From: Acanthosoma haemorrhoidale | Lineage: Eukaryota > Arthropoda > Insecta > Hemiptera > Acanthosomatidae | NCBI GenBank assembly: GCA_930367205.1 | Contig: OV884011.1 | Span: 166,040,226 to 166,104,225 of the forward strand | Direction of reading: 5' to 3' | Length of the DNA stretch: 64,000 nucleotides | Part shown: piece after piece, positions 48,766 to 60,476 of the stretch | Position numbering within the stretch: position 1 is the stretch's first letter | How the letters are laid out: the number at the start of each line of letters is the position of its first letter | Notes under the pieces: model-generated | The model's database searches: none | Told to the model about the DNA's origin: nothing | The model's input: only the letters and a program-made list of their open reading frames with translations | Translations under genes and position numbers: made by a program

Positions 48766-49312
48766 ACGAGGTTTAATAAAAAAGGAACAAGAATTTTTGT
48801 TTATCTTAAAATTTTTTTAATTATTCATTGAACGCAATTTTGTGCCATTTAAAGTGATCCCTCACAGATAGAACACACTTGTGCCAGCGCTTTTTTCAAT
48901 CTTCGAAGCACTTTTCTCATTCACTTTTCGATATAGCTCTTAGCTTTTTTAGCGATTGTTATTTTATCTCATGGGGTCGAAACGTCTCCCTTTTCAAGGT
49001 TTTTTTCTACTTCGGGAACAAAAAGAAGTCGCAGGGAGCCATGTCCGGTGAATACGTTTGTCAGCAAACTTTGCCTCGGGGCAACACAGGTGTGTTGTTT
49101 TTTTCCTAAAAACAAATTATGAACAATCAGTGAGGTATGAGTGGGCGCGTTATCTCGATGCAATTTCCATGAATTGTTTTGCCACAATTCGGGTCATTTT
49201 CGTCGGATAGGCTCACCTAAACGGCACATTACTTCCAAATAATACACTTAATTGACAGTACGACCTTCTGGCAGGAACATTCGTGATGCACTTCGCCATT
49301 GAAATCAAAAAG
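48766..49312 (-). pseudogene. Mariner transposase C-terminal half K
   Basis: The terminal repeat CGAGGTTTAATAAAAAAGGA follows TA at 48764-48765. The minus strand encodes LHRDNAPTHTSLIVHN, with the second catalytic Asp in the DNAP motif. Next comes PDMAPCDFFLFPK with the third, then LRAISKSE and EDWKKRWHKCVLS, a canonical mariner C-terminus. Frameshifts near the catalytic loop and several stops break it. The N-terminal half is missing. This lineage is separate from G, H and J. Confidence 0.88.
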
Positions 49313-51048
49313 AGTGAAATGTTATATATATATGTATCTTTCATAAGCAAAAGAAATAAAAAAGTATAGCCAACCTGCCCGATCGATATAATATTATTAT
49401 TTTTATAGATAACCGTTCATGTTTTACAAGATGACATTTATTTTAGTGCCTCGTACGTTCTCGACTTTTTGCATCCGCATTCTCCGTTTGAATGTACTCT
49501 TCGTATAACTCACGTAAAAGGAGTCAATCATAATTTTCTCGTTCGTTCGTTCCTTTCTTCGTTCAATAGGGATTCAGTGAGCGATTCGTATTCCACATAG
49601 TGCTCTTCGCTCCGTCAGACAGGCTCAAGGACACATTTGCATGTATTGATATGCAAATTAACAGCATGTCGCAACGGGCAATTCGCCGATTGAATAGAAC
49701 CCTTAAGAGCGGCGAGCATATTCGAGATGTGTGTGCCGCAATCCTTTTTCGGAACCGGCGAGGATCGTTTGTTCGGGGGATGTTGACGCAACACTCTTCT
49801 TGTCATGCTTGAAGATATTAGCTATGTAACAGCTTCATCACTCATGGACCGGTGAAAGACCAATTGATCTCAATTGGTAAGACTTGAATAAAAAAAACTA
49901 ATGTCTAAGCAATCATATCTCAACGAGATAATCAAATTTTCACTTCTCATTATGGACGTTCTAAACCCAAGTTAAACGACTAGAAATGTTATTTATCGAA
50001 ATTTATTTCTGTTTTAACGACCGAATTTATTTATATATCATTCAAATAGTTCACAAAAAATCTAGCTCAGCAGGATAGATAAAAAACAATTCTGCAGAGT
50101 TTTGAATCGCACTTGTGCATATAACGTCATTTGCATTTATTTAATGGTTGGATTATATAAGTTAAAATTTTCGGCTCGAACAAATAAATACTCTCACAAT
50201 TGACTCAATGTCGACTGCTCATAATTAATGTCTTAAATAGTCGACGTCACAGGGACCTGATGCACACATATCTACTATGTCGAAACGTTGTCCTATTTTT
50301 TCACTTCGTTTCAGATTTCCCAACAAAATCTTTAAACTCATTTATATAGCCATACCTAACAATGAACTCACGGTGCTCTTGGAATAGTATCGGTTCTTTG
50401 TTGGTATTGTAATTATTGTTGGCAATTTTACGATTTTCAGAGTATTTTAGGGCGGATATAAGAAATATTAGTCGTTATAGCTCAGGTATGTTTATTTAGT
50501 TATAAATTGATAGAAGGAAATTTAATTTGTAATTGGCCAGTATGTCTGTTGCTGAATTCGCATTTAGCTAATAGTGTATTTTCTTATATAAACCTCCTCT
50601 ACTGATTGATACTTTAGTAATACATATCGTTATCAACTTTATATTTACAGCACATAACATCCCCCCAATTTAAATTTTGCTGTTATCCCATTCTATATGA
50701 TGGTGTTGCCATCATTATCGTCCAATTATTGCATAAGCAAATTGACAGGCATAAATATATCCAACTTTCCTTCTTGGACTAAGGTCTAGTTAATGTAGAA
50801 AGAGCTTTCGCTCGAGATGATGGGTGCCAATCTTTGCCCACCATTTGGGCCCCAGTGGGTCACAACTGGTCGTTAAGTGGAGTAATAACCTGCTGATTCA
50901 CATCTCGTGGGTAGTGACCTTTTGTGGCAAAGTACGAAGGTAATTACACATTCTCGTCGATTCATTCGTTCTGAAGTATTGAATCTTTAATGTTTAGCTC
51001 TTATGAAGATCTTCTCATTGGAGGTGAATCTAAGTTGCTCAGATCCTT
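49313..51048. other. Spacer with an octamer palindrome and an unrecognized frame
   Basis: At 49600-49812 the plus strand is open for 70 codons in a GC-richer block (RRLNRTLKSGEHIRDVC). Its nature is unknown. Within it ATTTGCAT and ATGCAAAT lie inverted at 49635-49658. The rest is AT-rich. Confidence 0.3.
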
Positions 51049-51343
51049 AGTTAAATAATCTTTGTAGAGGAGAGTCTTTTAAAAGAAAAGAAAGAAAAGC
51101 TTTATTATGAAGTACAAGCTAAACACTGGTATATGCAAATATTAAGAGTTACGTTACTACATACTGGGTGAAATGCCTAGGGTCAAGCGGGGTTTGGGGC
51201 TAAAGCTGAGATATATAGGTATAAGAAAAGGATAAGATTCTGGGAAGTAGGGAGGTCTTAGAGGGATGCGGTTGCTTACTTAAAAATAACAGTGAACCAT
51301 CAGTGACTTCTATGAAGTCACGAGGCAGGTATACAGTTATGCT
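51049..51343 (-). mobile_element. Solo-LTR-like repeat B8, 5'-truncated
   Basis: Family B on the minus strand, retaining the AATAAAGC signal and ATTTAACT end. It lacks the AGTTTTATAATG start. Confidence 0.75.
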
Positions 51344-51726
51344 CAACTGTAATCATAGAACTCTTTGAAGAGGAACAAGAGGTAGATAGCATAGTCGACG
51401 ACTCTTAAAGACTTTTATTAAGTTTAATATATGATGAAAATTTTAGAAAATTTGAAAAAAATCTGATTTAGAAACTGCAATTTTGGAAACGGGACATATT
51501 CCTCTTAGCCTACCACCATGTCCTGGATCACGTTTGTGCCAGTCAATTTATACACTATTTAATCCTAACATTTTTTCCAAAACAAGTTTTGGTCCTTTGG
51601 ACCGGATAAGCTACTAATAAGCAGGAAATACGGTATTTACTACTGAAATAGTTGTTTTTTTGAGGATTACCTTAGTACTAACCAGATAATTCTTGTTCAA
51701 TCACAAGTTGGCCAGCCTGGTCGATA
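51344..51726. other. No supported feature
   Basis: AT-rich spacer. Confidence 0.4.
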
Positions 51727-51847
51727 AGTTATATAATGCTAAGAATATTAGAATGCTAAAAGTAGAAGCAAGCCCCTTCTAGTGTACGTATACCTGCCTC
51801 GTGACTTCATAGAACTCACTGATATACTCTACAAAAATTATTTAACT
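51727..51847 (+). mobile_element. Solo-LTR-like repeat B9, internally deleted, with 4-bp duplication
   Basis: Both family B termini are present (AGTTATATAATG and TTTAACT), but the middle is deleted. GATA immediately precedes and follows the element, a 4-bp target-site duplication as expected for Ty3/gypsy-type integration. Confidence 0.8.
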
Positions 51848-51973
51848 GATAGAATAACCAGTCCCAGTTTGTATTACATCTGTGTCATATCACTAAAAGT
51901 ATAGTCATGGAGTTATATTTTCTGGACTGCTCACTTCCATTAAAGCCATGGATTTGTTATGTTTTAATATTGA

Positions 51974-52239
51974 AATTGAAGGGTTTGCTGCAAAAAGGAG
52001 GTAGCTCCAGTTTTTCCATTTGTTGGGAAACCAAACAAAATGTTTAAAAAATTCAAATTTTAAGTTATGTAAAAATATTGTTGCTGCTTACTTTCAATTA
52101 TGGTGTTTACATATTACGATTGGAGCTGCATCCTTTTCGTGCCAAATAAAAGAGGTTTTTTTTTGACACAAGAAAGTGTTGCTAACTCCCAACAGCTATG
52201 GGATGGAGCTACCTCCTTTTTGCAGCAAACCCTTCAATT
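51974..52239. repeat. Inverted-repeat element with 36-bp perfect arms
   Basis: Arms at 51974-52009 and 52204-52239 are exact reverse complements over 36 bp (outer end AATTGAAGGGTTTGCTGC, inner end GGAGGTAGCTCCA). Partial similarity continues inward. A 194-bp AT-rich interior separates them. No clear target-site duplication and no coding. A foldback or MITE-like element is the likeliest reading. Confidence 0.85.
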
Positions 52240-54942
52240 GTCGTTTCTCGGCTTGACTTGGCTAATAGCGGTTGGATTCATATAAGACATTTGAAAATAT
52301 AATATCGCTCTTTTATAAGATCCCTGGTCGTTGAACAAATCCACGTCCCCCCCCCCAACCGCGTACAGAGGAATCTTTCGTTTTTGCATATGAATAATTC
52401 ACTATCTCTTTGGAATTCTTTAGGGACCATGCGCCCCGCGGCGTATTCCTGATCCCACGGTATTTCCTATCCCATCTTACCCTCCAGGACTGTTACACCT
52501 AAAGCTCTTTGGGATCGTGCCCATCGCGAGAACGGTTGAGCTATTTGAAGACACGGGTTGCACATTATCCGGAGGCATGTTGTAAACAGGAAGACATGTT
52601 CGCGACTACTGAACATCGTTAATCCTCATATATCAGCGTGATTTGGATCGCCGCTTTGCGGAGAATCCTCTGGGTTTGTTTTGACCTCCTTGAACGATAT
52701 ATTTGTATTGGCTCGAAACTAATATCCGGCTAATTTTAACTCTTGTTGCTGTTTATATAACTGAAATCCACAATTGATCGTGTTTAGATGTCTTTGTTCT
52801 TTGAGAATCCAAAAACTTAAGATAAAAATCAAATATTCGATTACTGGACCTGGGTTCCTTGTTTTTGTCAATTTCGCTTTTGTTCTTTATGAGGTAAGAA
52901 CTAAATGCTTTGACATTTATTTTGTAAACTCGGTTTTTAAAATCCGCCCTTTTTTGGACACTGTGTACCGACAAAATTCTATACTTTTTTTTTTTTTAAT
53001 AATCTATCTGATTTTCTAAATCCACTCTTTTTTGGGCAGTGTGAACCGACATAATACTATAAATATTTTTCTTTTTAATGATCCGTCTGATTTTCATAAT
53101 TCGCTTCTAGTAGTGATCTTGTAGTGATGTTTGCTTATTATTAATTATATTAAAACTGGAATGTATTTATCCTTTTTTTTTTTTTTGGCGATCAAGTGAC
53201 CAGTTTTCGATTACAATAAGAAAAAGGAAATCACTGTTCTAATATTCATTGATGTATATATTTATATTTTGGATTGCATGTCAGAACTTAAATGCTTTCG
53301 AAAATATATTCGCAATTAATGTGAAATTTAATTATTGCTTTTTCTTATGTAATTGTTGGCTCATGCTAGTATTTATTCTATGAGAATGTTTCCAGATGGG
53401 GGCCATCTTACCCTCGAGAGGAAAATTACTATGAGCCGGTAGCAGCCTGTGGTAGCCTCATTACTTCAAGGGATGTCGTGTGAAGGGCTTCATTAGTACA
53501 TATGTATGCGTCTAACCGTAATAGTTAACTTTTCTCACCATCTTCTCTGTTGCATGATTCTTCCATGTTACCGGAGCGTTGCTGATGTTAATTAATCCGT
53601 TATGTCTGTTGTGTAATTAATGAACATTGGAGCCGAGATAACCAACGGTGGCTACCACTTTCGTGCAACTGCCTAGTTTCGCAACGAGGCGATGAGTGTC
53701 TTAGTTGCTAGATTGTGATAGATACTTACTATTACGTTAGGAGAGTTCTCCGTCATGTGTAGATCCAGTATTGTTCAATATCAGCGCAGTCATTGTTATC
53801 GTTACCTTTATGCGACAAAAGTCGTTAAGGGTCTTGTTAACAGTAGAAAAAAAAAACTGATCTCGATCAGATAACGTTTCATAAGCTTCAGCTTTTTCCT
53901 CGAATTCACCATCTGTAGTATCTTCATTATATTTTCGTCTGAGCTGATGGCAATAAAAAAAATTAACTACCAATAAATTGTTGATCGAAGGGCAAGTAAT
54001 AACTAAAATGTGATAACATAAAGTCTGAAATACATCAAGCGCTAGCAAGTAGTCCCAATAGAAATTTTATGGACCGATAAAATATTTGATTTACCAAAAT
54101 AATAATCCACAAACAGCGCCTAACATATAATTACGAAAAAAATAAATAACTTACTTATGTTTGGTCCTTTCAAACAAAGTACTTGGCTTCGCATGTTAAA
54201 AGCACCAATGTCTCAAAAAATGGTCTTAAACAATAACAAACCTGAAATAATCGCTTAAGATGATAACATCCTCGTTATTGTTTGTGGTCTGTTTGTTTGT
54301 TCTTTGGGGTATCTGTGTAAACCTCTCAGGTTATCAAAGACGTTTAGTGTATGTTTTCACTCATCTGAAGAGCATAGTAGTGAGCAGCATAGTACTAAAA
54401 CGAGAGAGAAGCCCAAGCTCCCCGGAGCCGTGGAGGTACCCCAGTCCCTCTTTTCAGGTAGTGTTTATAGATAGAGTTTTATAGGACACGAGGAGGTATG
54501 ATCGGAGGATGACTGTAGTTAAAAACCACTAAAAGATACCAAAATTAAATGCATTGCCACAATCTAAGAGTCATATGCATGATAAAGTTCAAATCCTCAC
54601 ATCTGATCAAATCATGGATCCTATGTCGGTGCTGAATATTTCTGTGAGACCAGCGATGCCCCATTAGCCACTTCCTTCTAGTTGATATTATTTAACATAA
54701 TCGGTCACTATAAGTCTCTACTTTTTTGTAGCGTCTTTTAATATATTTTTGCGTTCTCGTACTTAATGTGTACTTAACCTATACGTGAAAAAACTGAACA
54801 TTTTTCAATAGCTTCTTCTTATTACACATCTTGACCAAAACATATACAGCGTAAACCACGGGCCATGGGATTATTTGTTGGGACTCTAATGGACTAATGC
54901 TACACACAGCAACAGTAAAATTGTGTTTACAGCCGTATGAAA
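52240..54942. other. Spacer with a short tandem repeat and a possible J-domain relic
   Basis: At 52941-53104 a unit of about 78 bp is repeated twice (AATCC.C.CTTTTTTGG.CA starts). At 53857-53946 the minus strand encodes KYNEDTTDGEFEEKAEAY then ETLSD, resembling DnaJ helix III without the HPD motif. At 52400-52720 and 53380-53720 GC-richer stretches lack long frames. Confidence 0.3.
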
Positions 54943-55289
54943 AGTTAAATAATCTTTGTATAGGAGTCTTTTAAAAGAAAAGAAAGAAAAGCTTTATTAT
55001 GAAGTACAATCAAAGCAGTGGTACATACAAATATTAGGAGTTACGTTACTACATACTGGGTGGAATGTCTAGGGACGAGTGGAGTCTGGGGCTAAAGCTG
55101 AGACATACATGTATAAGAAAAGGATAAGATTCTGGGAAGTAGGGAGGAAGGTCTTGAAGGGATGCAGTTGCTTACTTAAAAATAACAGGGAACCATCAGT
55201 GACTTCCATGAAGTCACGAGGCAGGTATACAGTTCTGCTCAGGCCCCTTCTACTTTCAGCATTATATAAAATGTTAGCATTATAAAACT
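54943..55289 (-). mobile_element. Solo-LTR-like repeat B10
   Basis: Nearly full-length minus-strand family B copy, AGTTTTATAATG to ATTTAACT, with the AATAAAGC signal. No internal element sequence. Confidence 0.8.
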
Positions 55290-56595
55290 ACAGAAACTCT
55301 TGCAAATGTATCACACTTGATCTGTAGTTTTCACTATAAATATATAACTATAGAAGACATTTTCCGAAGATGAGCATTAAAAGTTGTGTTATTTATCTTT
55401 TTTTTTTCTCCTGAGCCGTTCACATGAATGGGCTCAGTTTCGTGGGCGGAGTGACAACTAGTGAATCGGCCACTGGTCTTAGTTAACCTACTTGACCTCG
55501 AATTTACCCAATCCTCTCCTGTTCAGTGTACGGCGTGGTTCTTACTGGGCGAGCACAGTCCTTAAAGTTCTGTAGCTACTGTAGTGTATTCCAGAGGATA
55601 TCATCAGATGAAGTTGAAATAAGGTAAGGTTTTAGATATTCCTAAAAATTGTAGTATTTCGTGTTTATGAAACTCTATGGGTCTGTTCTGGATATACTTT
55701 AATTGAAAACTAAATCTATTCCCGTCATAAGTAGTGAGTAAGTGAGCTCTTGAGTCCCCAATAAGCGATAAGCCTAGTCCACCACTTAACCTTCCAGGTT
55801 GAAATCTGCTTGCCAACTGTCAGAGAAAACCCTTTGAAGAGAAACGAACATAGGTGTGGCTCAGTTCATTCTTAGTCCAGATCCGCGTAATTTATTTTTT
55901 CCTAGCCTGTTCATTCCCTTGCTCTTTACTCTTGGTTAAAGCTTTGATTTACCGTTGTCATGTGAAATAATGTGCCATCTATGCACTGGACTGTTGTCCA
56001 TAAAAGAGGTGCGGGGAGGCGATGCAGATGCAGCGAAGAGAGTACGTTGACCCGTCGTAGCGAGGGTGGCTTCCGACCCACATCCAGGACTGGTCCCGCC
56101 GGTATGTGGGGTCCTCGTGATACATTGCATACCGATACCATCCCTACCCCCTCACTCCCTTATCACTCTTTATCAACCATTCTTTATTTTCGTTGTCGAA
56201 AAAAATATCGTTGATTCAACATTTTGTTTCTGCCAGTGCGGGGCGCAGTGGTGGGAAGAAGACGGGAGTTCTTTTCAGGGACGGCTGGGAAGCGATACCA
56301 TCGCAGATCGTAATCGCTCTCTCTACGGCCTCGTACACCGTCTTAGCAAAGCTTGTATAATCCTCAGCATCATCTACCATGGTAACGGAACAGATCACTT
56401 TCTCCCGCCTCTGTTTCACGATTAGAATGAATCTATCTCAGGTAAGGGGGGATCTGGCTACGGGCCGGTCCGACAGGATGGGAGTAACATAGACCAAATC
56501 CGACCCAAAAGATCTTCTTATCTTTCGTCGCCGAGCCTAAACGGCCTAGCTTGACTTTTGTCTGTTGTCCATTTTTTTTCTTCACATCCCTTTGT
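55290..56595. other. Spacer with GC-richer, partly open block
   Basis: At 55930-56430 composition rises and frames of 60-119 codons are open on both strands. The minus frame 56216-56419 encodes DDAEDYTSFAKTVYEAVERA, a hydrophilic stretch that looks more protein-like than the others. I cannot place it. A fragment of a retroelement ORF1 or gag is possible. Confidence 0.3.
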
Positions 56596-56915
56596 TGTCT
56601 TTCTTCATGTCCTGTACCTTGGCTACATTTTATACGGTTTTAAAAATTGTACACTGTGAATAGCGATTGTTACATGTGTACATTACACATTCATTTTATA
56701 TACAAGTTTAATAAGAAATGGGGCTCGCCTTATGAATCATAAAACTTGAAACTACCTTACATGTAATAAACAAAATCCTAACCTAATTTTCCCCGACAGT
56801 ATGTTGCCATCGATGTGGGAAAGGTCATATAGTGTTGGAACACTGGGTTTGTTAGGTATTGCAACGAGTCAATAAACTAAATGTGTCTCCGGTGGATGAC
56901 CGGCACAGCAAGCAA
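56596..56915 (-). repeat. Repeat family E copy E5
   Basis: Minus-strand copy containing the reverse complements of TCGATGGCAACA and TTGGGGAAAAATTAGG-type words and of the GGAGACACAT start seen in E3. Confidence 0.8.
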
Positions 56916-56944
56916 GTTTTTTTTGTTTTTTTTTGTCCTCTTCC

Positions 56945-57215
56945 CATATCCCCTTGTTTCAAATTTACAAAATATATATTCTACAAACGAATCTAGTTAC
57001 AATTGCTTCTTTGTATTTCCTGTAGCTTGGCTACATTTTATACAAAATAGTGCAGTTTACAAAAGTATAATTATGTACATTATACACATTAATGGACTGA
57101 ATATATCATGTATCATAAAACTAACTTACATCTGATAATAAAAACTTAAATTAAATCTTAACCTAATTTTCCCCGACAGTCTGTTGCCATCAATGCGGAA
57201 AGGGTGGTGGGGCCA
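56945..57215 (-). repeat. Repeat family E copy E6, in tandem with E5
   Basis: Second minus-strand copy directly beyond E5. It shares TGTAGCTTGGCTACATTTTA and CCTAATTTTCCCCGACAGT with it. Either a tandem duplication or two nearby insertions. Confidence 0.8.
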
Positions 57216-58499
57216 TTGTGTATTGTTTCCTTTCTATACTTAGAAATTTATTTTGTATTCCCTGCAAATTAAGTCTGTTGTTAGTCTAGTATATTAGTAT
57301 GTTGTATTCTAGAACGGAAGTGCACAGATGGACTAGAGACCGGACAGCCATTTTATTAATAAGGTGGCAGATTTGCCTTTTACTTGTCTGGGATTATTTA
57401 TGCTCGATATTTCTTTGTGGGATTATTTGAGCCCTGACTGTTTAGTGAATAGAATTTCTTCCGTTTTTCCTATTTTTTGTTTAAATGGCGATCGCTGAAA
57501 GATCTTATTAGCTTTGATTGTGGACTTAAAAGTGGTTGTGTGTTGCATTGCCAAAAAGATCTCTTCATAATTACTGTAACGAATAAGGACCTTCAATGCG
57601 CAGTTAGTTACGTCTTATATGAGTGTATTATTTTTATCGTCTCTCGTTGATGTTGCGGGAGCCATCGGTATTATCTTTTGCAGTCTATTTCTCCTAGGAA
57701 CGGATGATATGCGATGAGAATGTGAAGAGGAAAACCACAAACAAATGCTAGGACGACGACTTTCCTAGGATAAGTTCACATGGGCGGTTGTGGGAGCGGT
57801 CGTGACGAAGGCAAGGTCACATTGATTCGTGACCTAAACACTCTTGAGACCGCTGTGATTATCTCCGGCAGTTGCATTCCATCTTATACGTGTTGAGCGT
57901 GTGAAGGTATATTATATTATATATATTTATGAGAAATAAACGGGCGGAAGCAACAACAACAACCTAATATTTGTAACTACGTTAAACGAAGAATCCGGAT
58001 GAAATTCAACTCAACTGAGCCGGACTCTAACACAGAAAAACTCCTCTCCGATTTCGAAACTTTCTGTTGGTCACACCTGCTGGCCTTTCTTATGCAGGGA
58101 ACTGGGGAATGCCCAGTCGTTCACATAACATCAACCGACCGACGTCAACGATCTCATGGACCGAGGAAACATAAAACACTAGAAAATATATACTCTAGGT
58201 GAAAATACCATATCCTATTGGAAACATGTGCATTATAAGCGCCTAATTTATTTATAAATATATATATAGTTTTTAAAAAGAAATTTAACATTTCTTTATG
58301 TTATGATGCTCTTATTTGGGGATATAATTTATTTTTCACTTCCATAAATAGAATTTGAATAGAATTATAATTAAATAAAACTTCACTCTTAAGTTGTCGA
58401 AGCTCCTACGCATTTAAATGTATCCTCATTTTGACACAAGATAAAAGTGTTACTGAGGTTTGATGTCGCTGCTGTTAAAGTTGTGATAAGGTCTGACAC
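57216..58499. other. No supported feature
   Basis: Spacer. A 67-codon plus frame at 57999-58202 is not recognizable. Confidence 0.35.
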
Positions 58500-58900
58500 G
58501 TTAAGCTACAGGATGATAATAATAGATAATTCTTTCATTTCCCTTACTATTATTCCAAGTAAAAATGTAGTAGTTGTGTATTCTTTTGTCCGGCAGTATA
58601 GCAAAATTACAAATTTATTAAACGGCAAATTACTGTTTTCCAAAAATGTTCCTTTTCTCAATCCAATGGTTTCTTCGCAGCATCTCACATTTCATCTCCA
58701 TATACCCTTTTCGCCTAGATAAAGTCTCATTTGATAGCCATTAGAACACATTTTTTCACTACGCTATACCCCCTTAGATTAAAGAAACAAGCCCGCTTTT
58801 TCCTTCAGAATGACAAAACTAAACTGAAATATTATCAAGTACCAGTATTCACTAAGACGGGTCAAAGTAAAAATAATATAAATAAAAACATTACAGAAAA
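58500..58900 (-). pseudogene. Merlin-type (ISXO2-like) transposase N-terminal fragment F1
   Basis: The minus strand encodes pieces EKAGLFL, CSNGYQMRLYLGEKGIW and VRCCEETIGLRKGTFLENS, then LPFNKFVILLYCRTKEYT. This is the N-terminal zinc-ribbon-like region plus the RKGTWFE-type motif that precedes the DDE domain of Merlin/ISXO2-like transposases. Stops interrupt it. The catalytic domain is absent. Its sequence from about 58574 is almost identical to that of F2. Confidence 0.75.
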
Positions 58901-59739
58901 GGTCAAATATGGCGAAATAACCACAACAATGCTAGTGGGATCTCCAAAAAAGACCCTACCATTTTTATGCCGTAATTGAATAAATATCTAACCGGAATTT
59001 CAGTTAGTAAAATAAACTATCAAGTATTTAATTTTAGTTTTGGTAGATGTTCTCTTGCGCAGATATGAGAATGGTTTTACACGTTGTCAGTTAATTCGGC
59101 CTAGTTGCGTGGTCAGCCGTTCCGTACATGACCGTACCCACACCAATCCTCTTCGGAAGAAAATCAACTCAATGTATAGCTTGGCGATAATGTTCTATTT
59201 TTATATTCCTACTTATAGACTTTTTTCTTCAACTTGGAGTAATATGAATAAAATGATTCTTTACGTAAGTGAATCACGGTATTTCCCACAGGGGAAGACA
59301 GAAAACTGAATAATTAATGCTATCATTGATTGCCTTTTACATAAAAATGACCATGGCTACACGACGTAAAAATCAAATCACGGAACAACGACCCATAAAG
59401 CAATAATAAACGGAATAATGTACTTATAATGAGATGAGCGTTTATTATTATTTTTTTAATTACTTTACTCATTTACTTTGCATCATAACTGGGGAAAGTG
59501 TACGAGGATGTTGTAGGGATTAATAATACTTACGTTTATGACCAATATATGTTGCAAATATAAAATACTAGGTCAACAAATGCATGAAAGATAAAATCAC
59601 GGTATAGTGAACAATTCGTAAGTGACATTGGAATGAAAGTATTATTTCCCCGAGACTTTGAAAAATATTAACGATATTTTTAGATCTTTGTAAATCGGGC
59701 TCATATAATAACTATCATATATAATAACTGGTTTCGCTC
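58901..59739. other. No supported feature
   Basis: AT-rich spacer. The frame at 59040-59309 is unrecognized. Confidence 0.4.
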
Positions 59740-59930
59740 ATACAAGGGACAGGAGCTAAGCTGGTTTTGTGATCAGTGTTACGTTCTAATCGCCGGATTT
59801 CTCCCCTTGACCCGGATAAGGGTCAAGCAGCCATTTGGCGAAACCTTGGAGGTCAATTTGACCACCCGAGGGTCGAACCGATCGACTTCTGGACACAAGT
59901 CTAATGCTGTCTGACAAGTAGTTTTTTTTT
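59740..59930 (-). mobile_element. tRNA-derived SINE-like copy
   Basis: On the minus strand CAGCATTAGACTTGTGTCC is followed by GAAGTCGATCGGTTCGACCC. This matches the D-arm to anticodon to T-arm order of a tRNA, with a B-box GGTTCGACCC. The acceptor stem cannot be closed, so it is not a functional tRNA gene. The body continues to a region with the hairpin TTGACCC...GGGTCAA (59817-59826). It ends near 59740. Confidence 0.5.
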
Positions 59931-59944
59931 ATATAGATAAAAAC

Positions 59945-60476
59945 AACTTTATTATGATAAAATTACATTGCTTCTTGAGCAATAAGTAACTGTGATAAAT
60001 GATCTTATTCGTACCATATTTACAATTTTCATTCACTTTCAACTGCGCGAGCCACAGACGCTCAGGAAATGATTGGAGAAACTGACTATTGCCAGGACTT
60101 CCACATTCACGTATTTATAGCAGGTCACGAGGCCACTGCCGTTCCAGTCTCCAAGGAGGATTATAGGGACGAGTGGCGGAGTGTAATGACTGTGCTAGGG
60201 AATTAAAGTGGTTGGATAGGTTATTATAGAATTTCATGAACTTGGAAGGGATGAGTTCAAGAATGTAGGGTATTTAAAATCATTATGAAGGGTTTTGTTG
60301 CCGACGTAATAAGAGGCATTTACTATTGTTCTCAGGACTTTTGATTGAAAGGATTGGATACGGCTAATGTTCAACCTTTTTGCTGTCCCCCATAGCTCTA
60401 TTCCGTATATCTAGATTGGCTTAAGTATAACTTTGTAGATTGTTAATTTGTTTTCTATTGAGATATGGGATGTCCT
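59945..60476 (-). mobile_element. Jockey-like LINE fragment A10
   Basis: Minus-strand copy of the ORF2 C-terminal part, the end of ORF2 and the 3' UTR, with the central GC-rich UTR block deleted near 60046. Confidence 0.88.
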
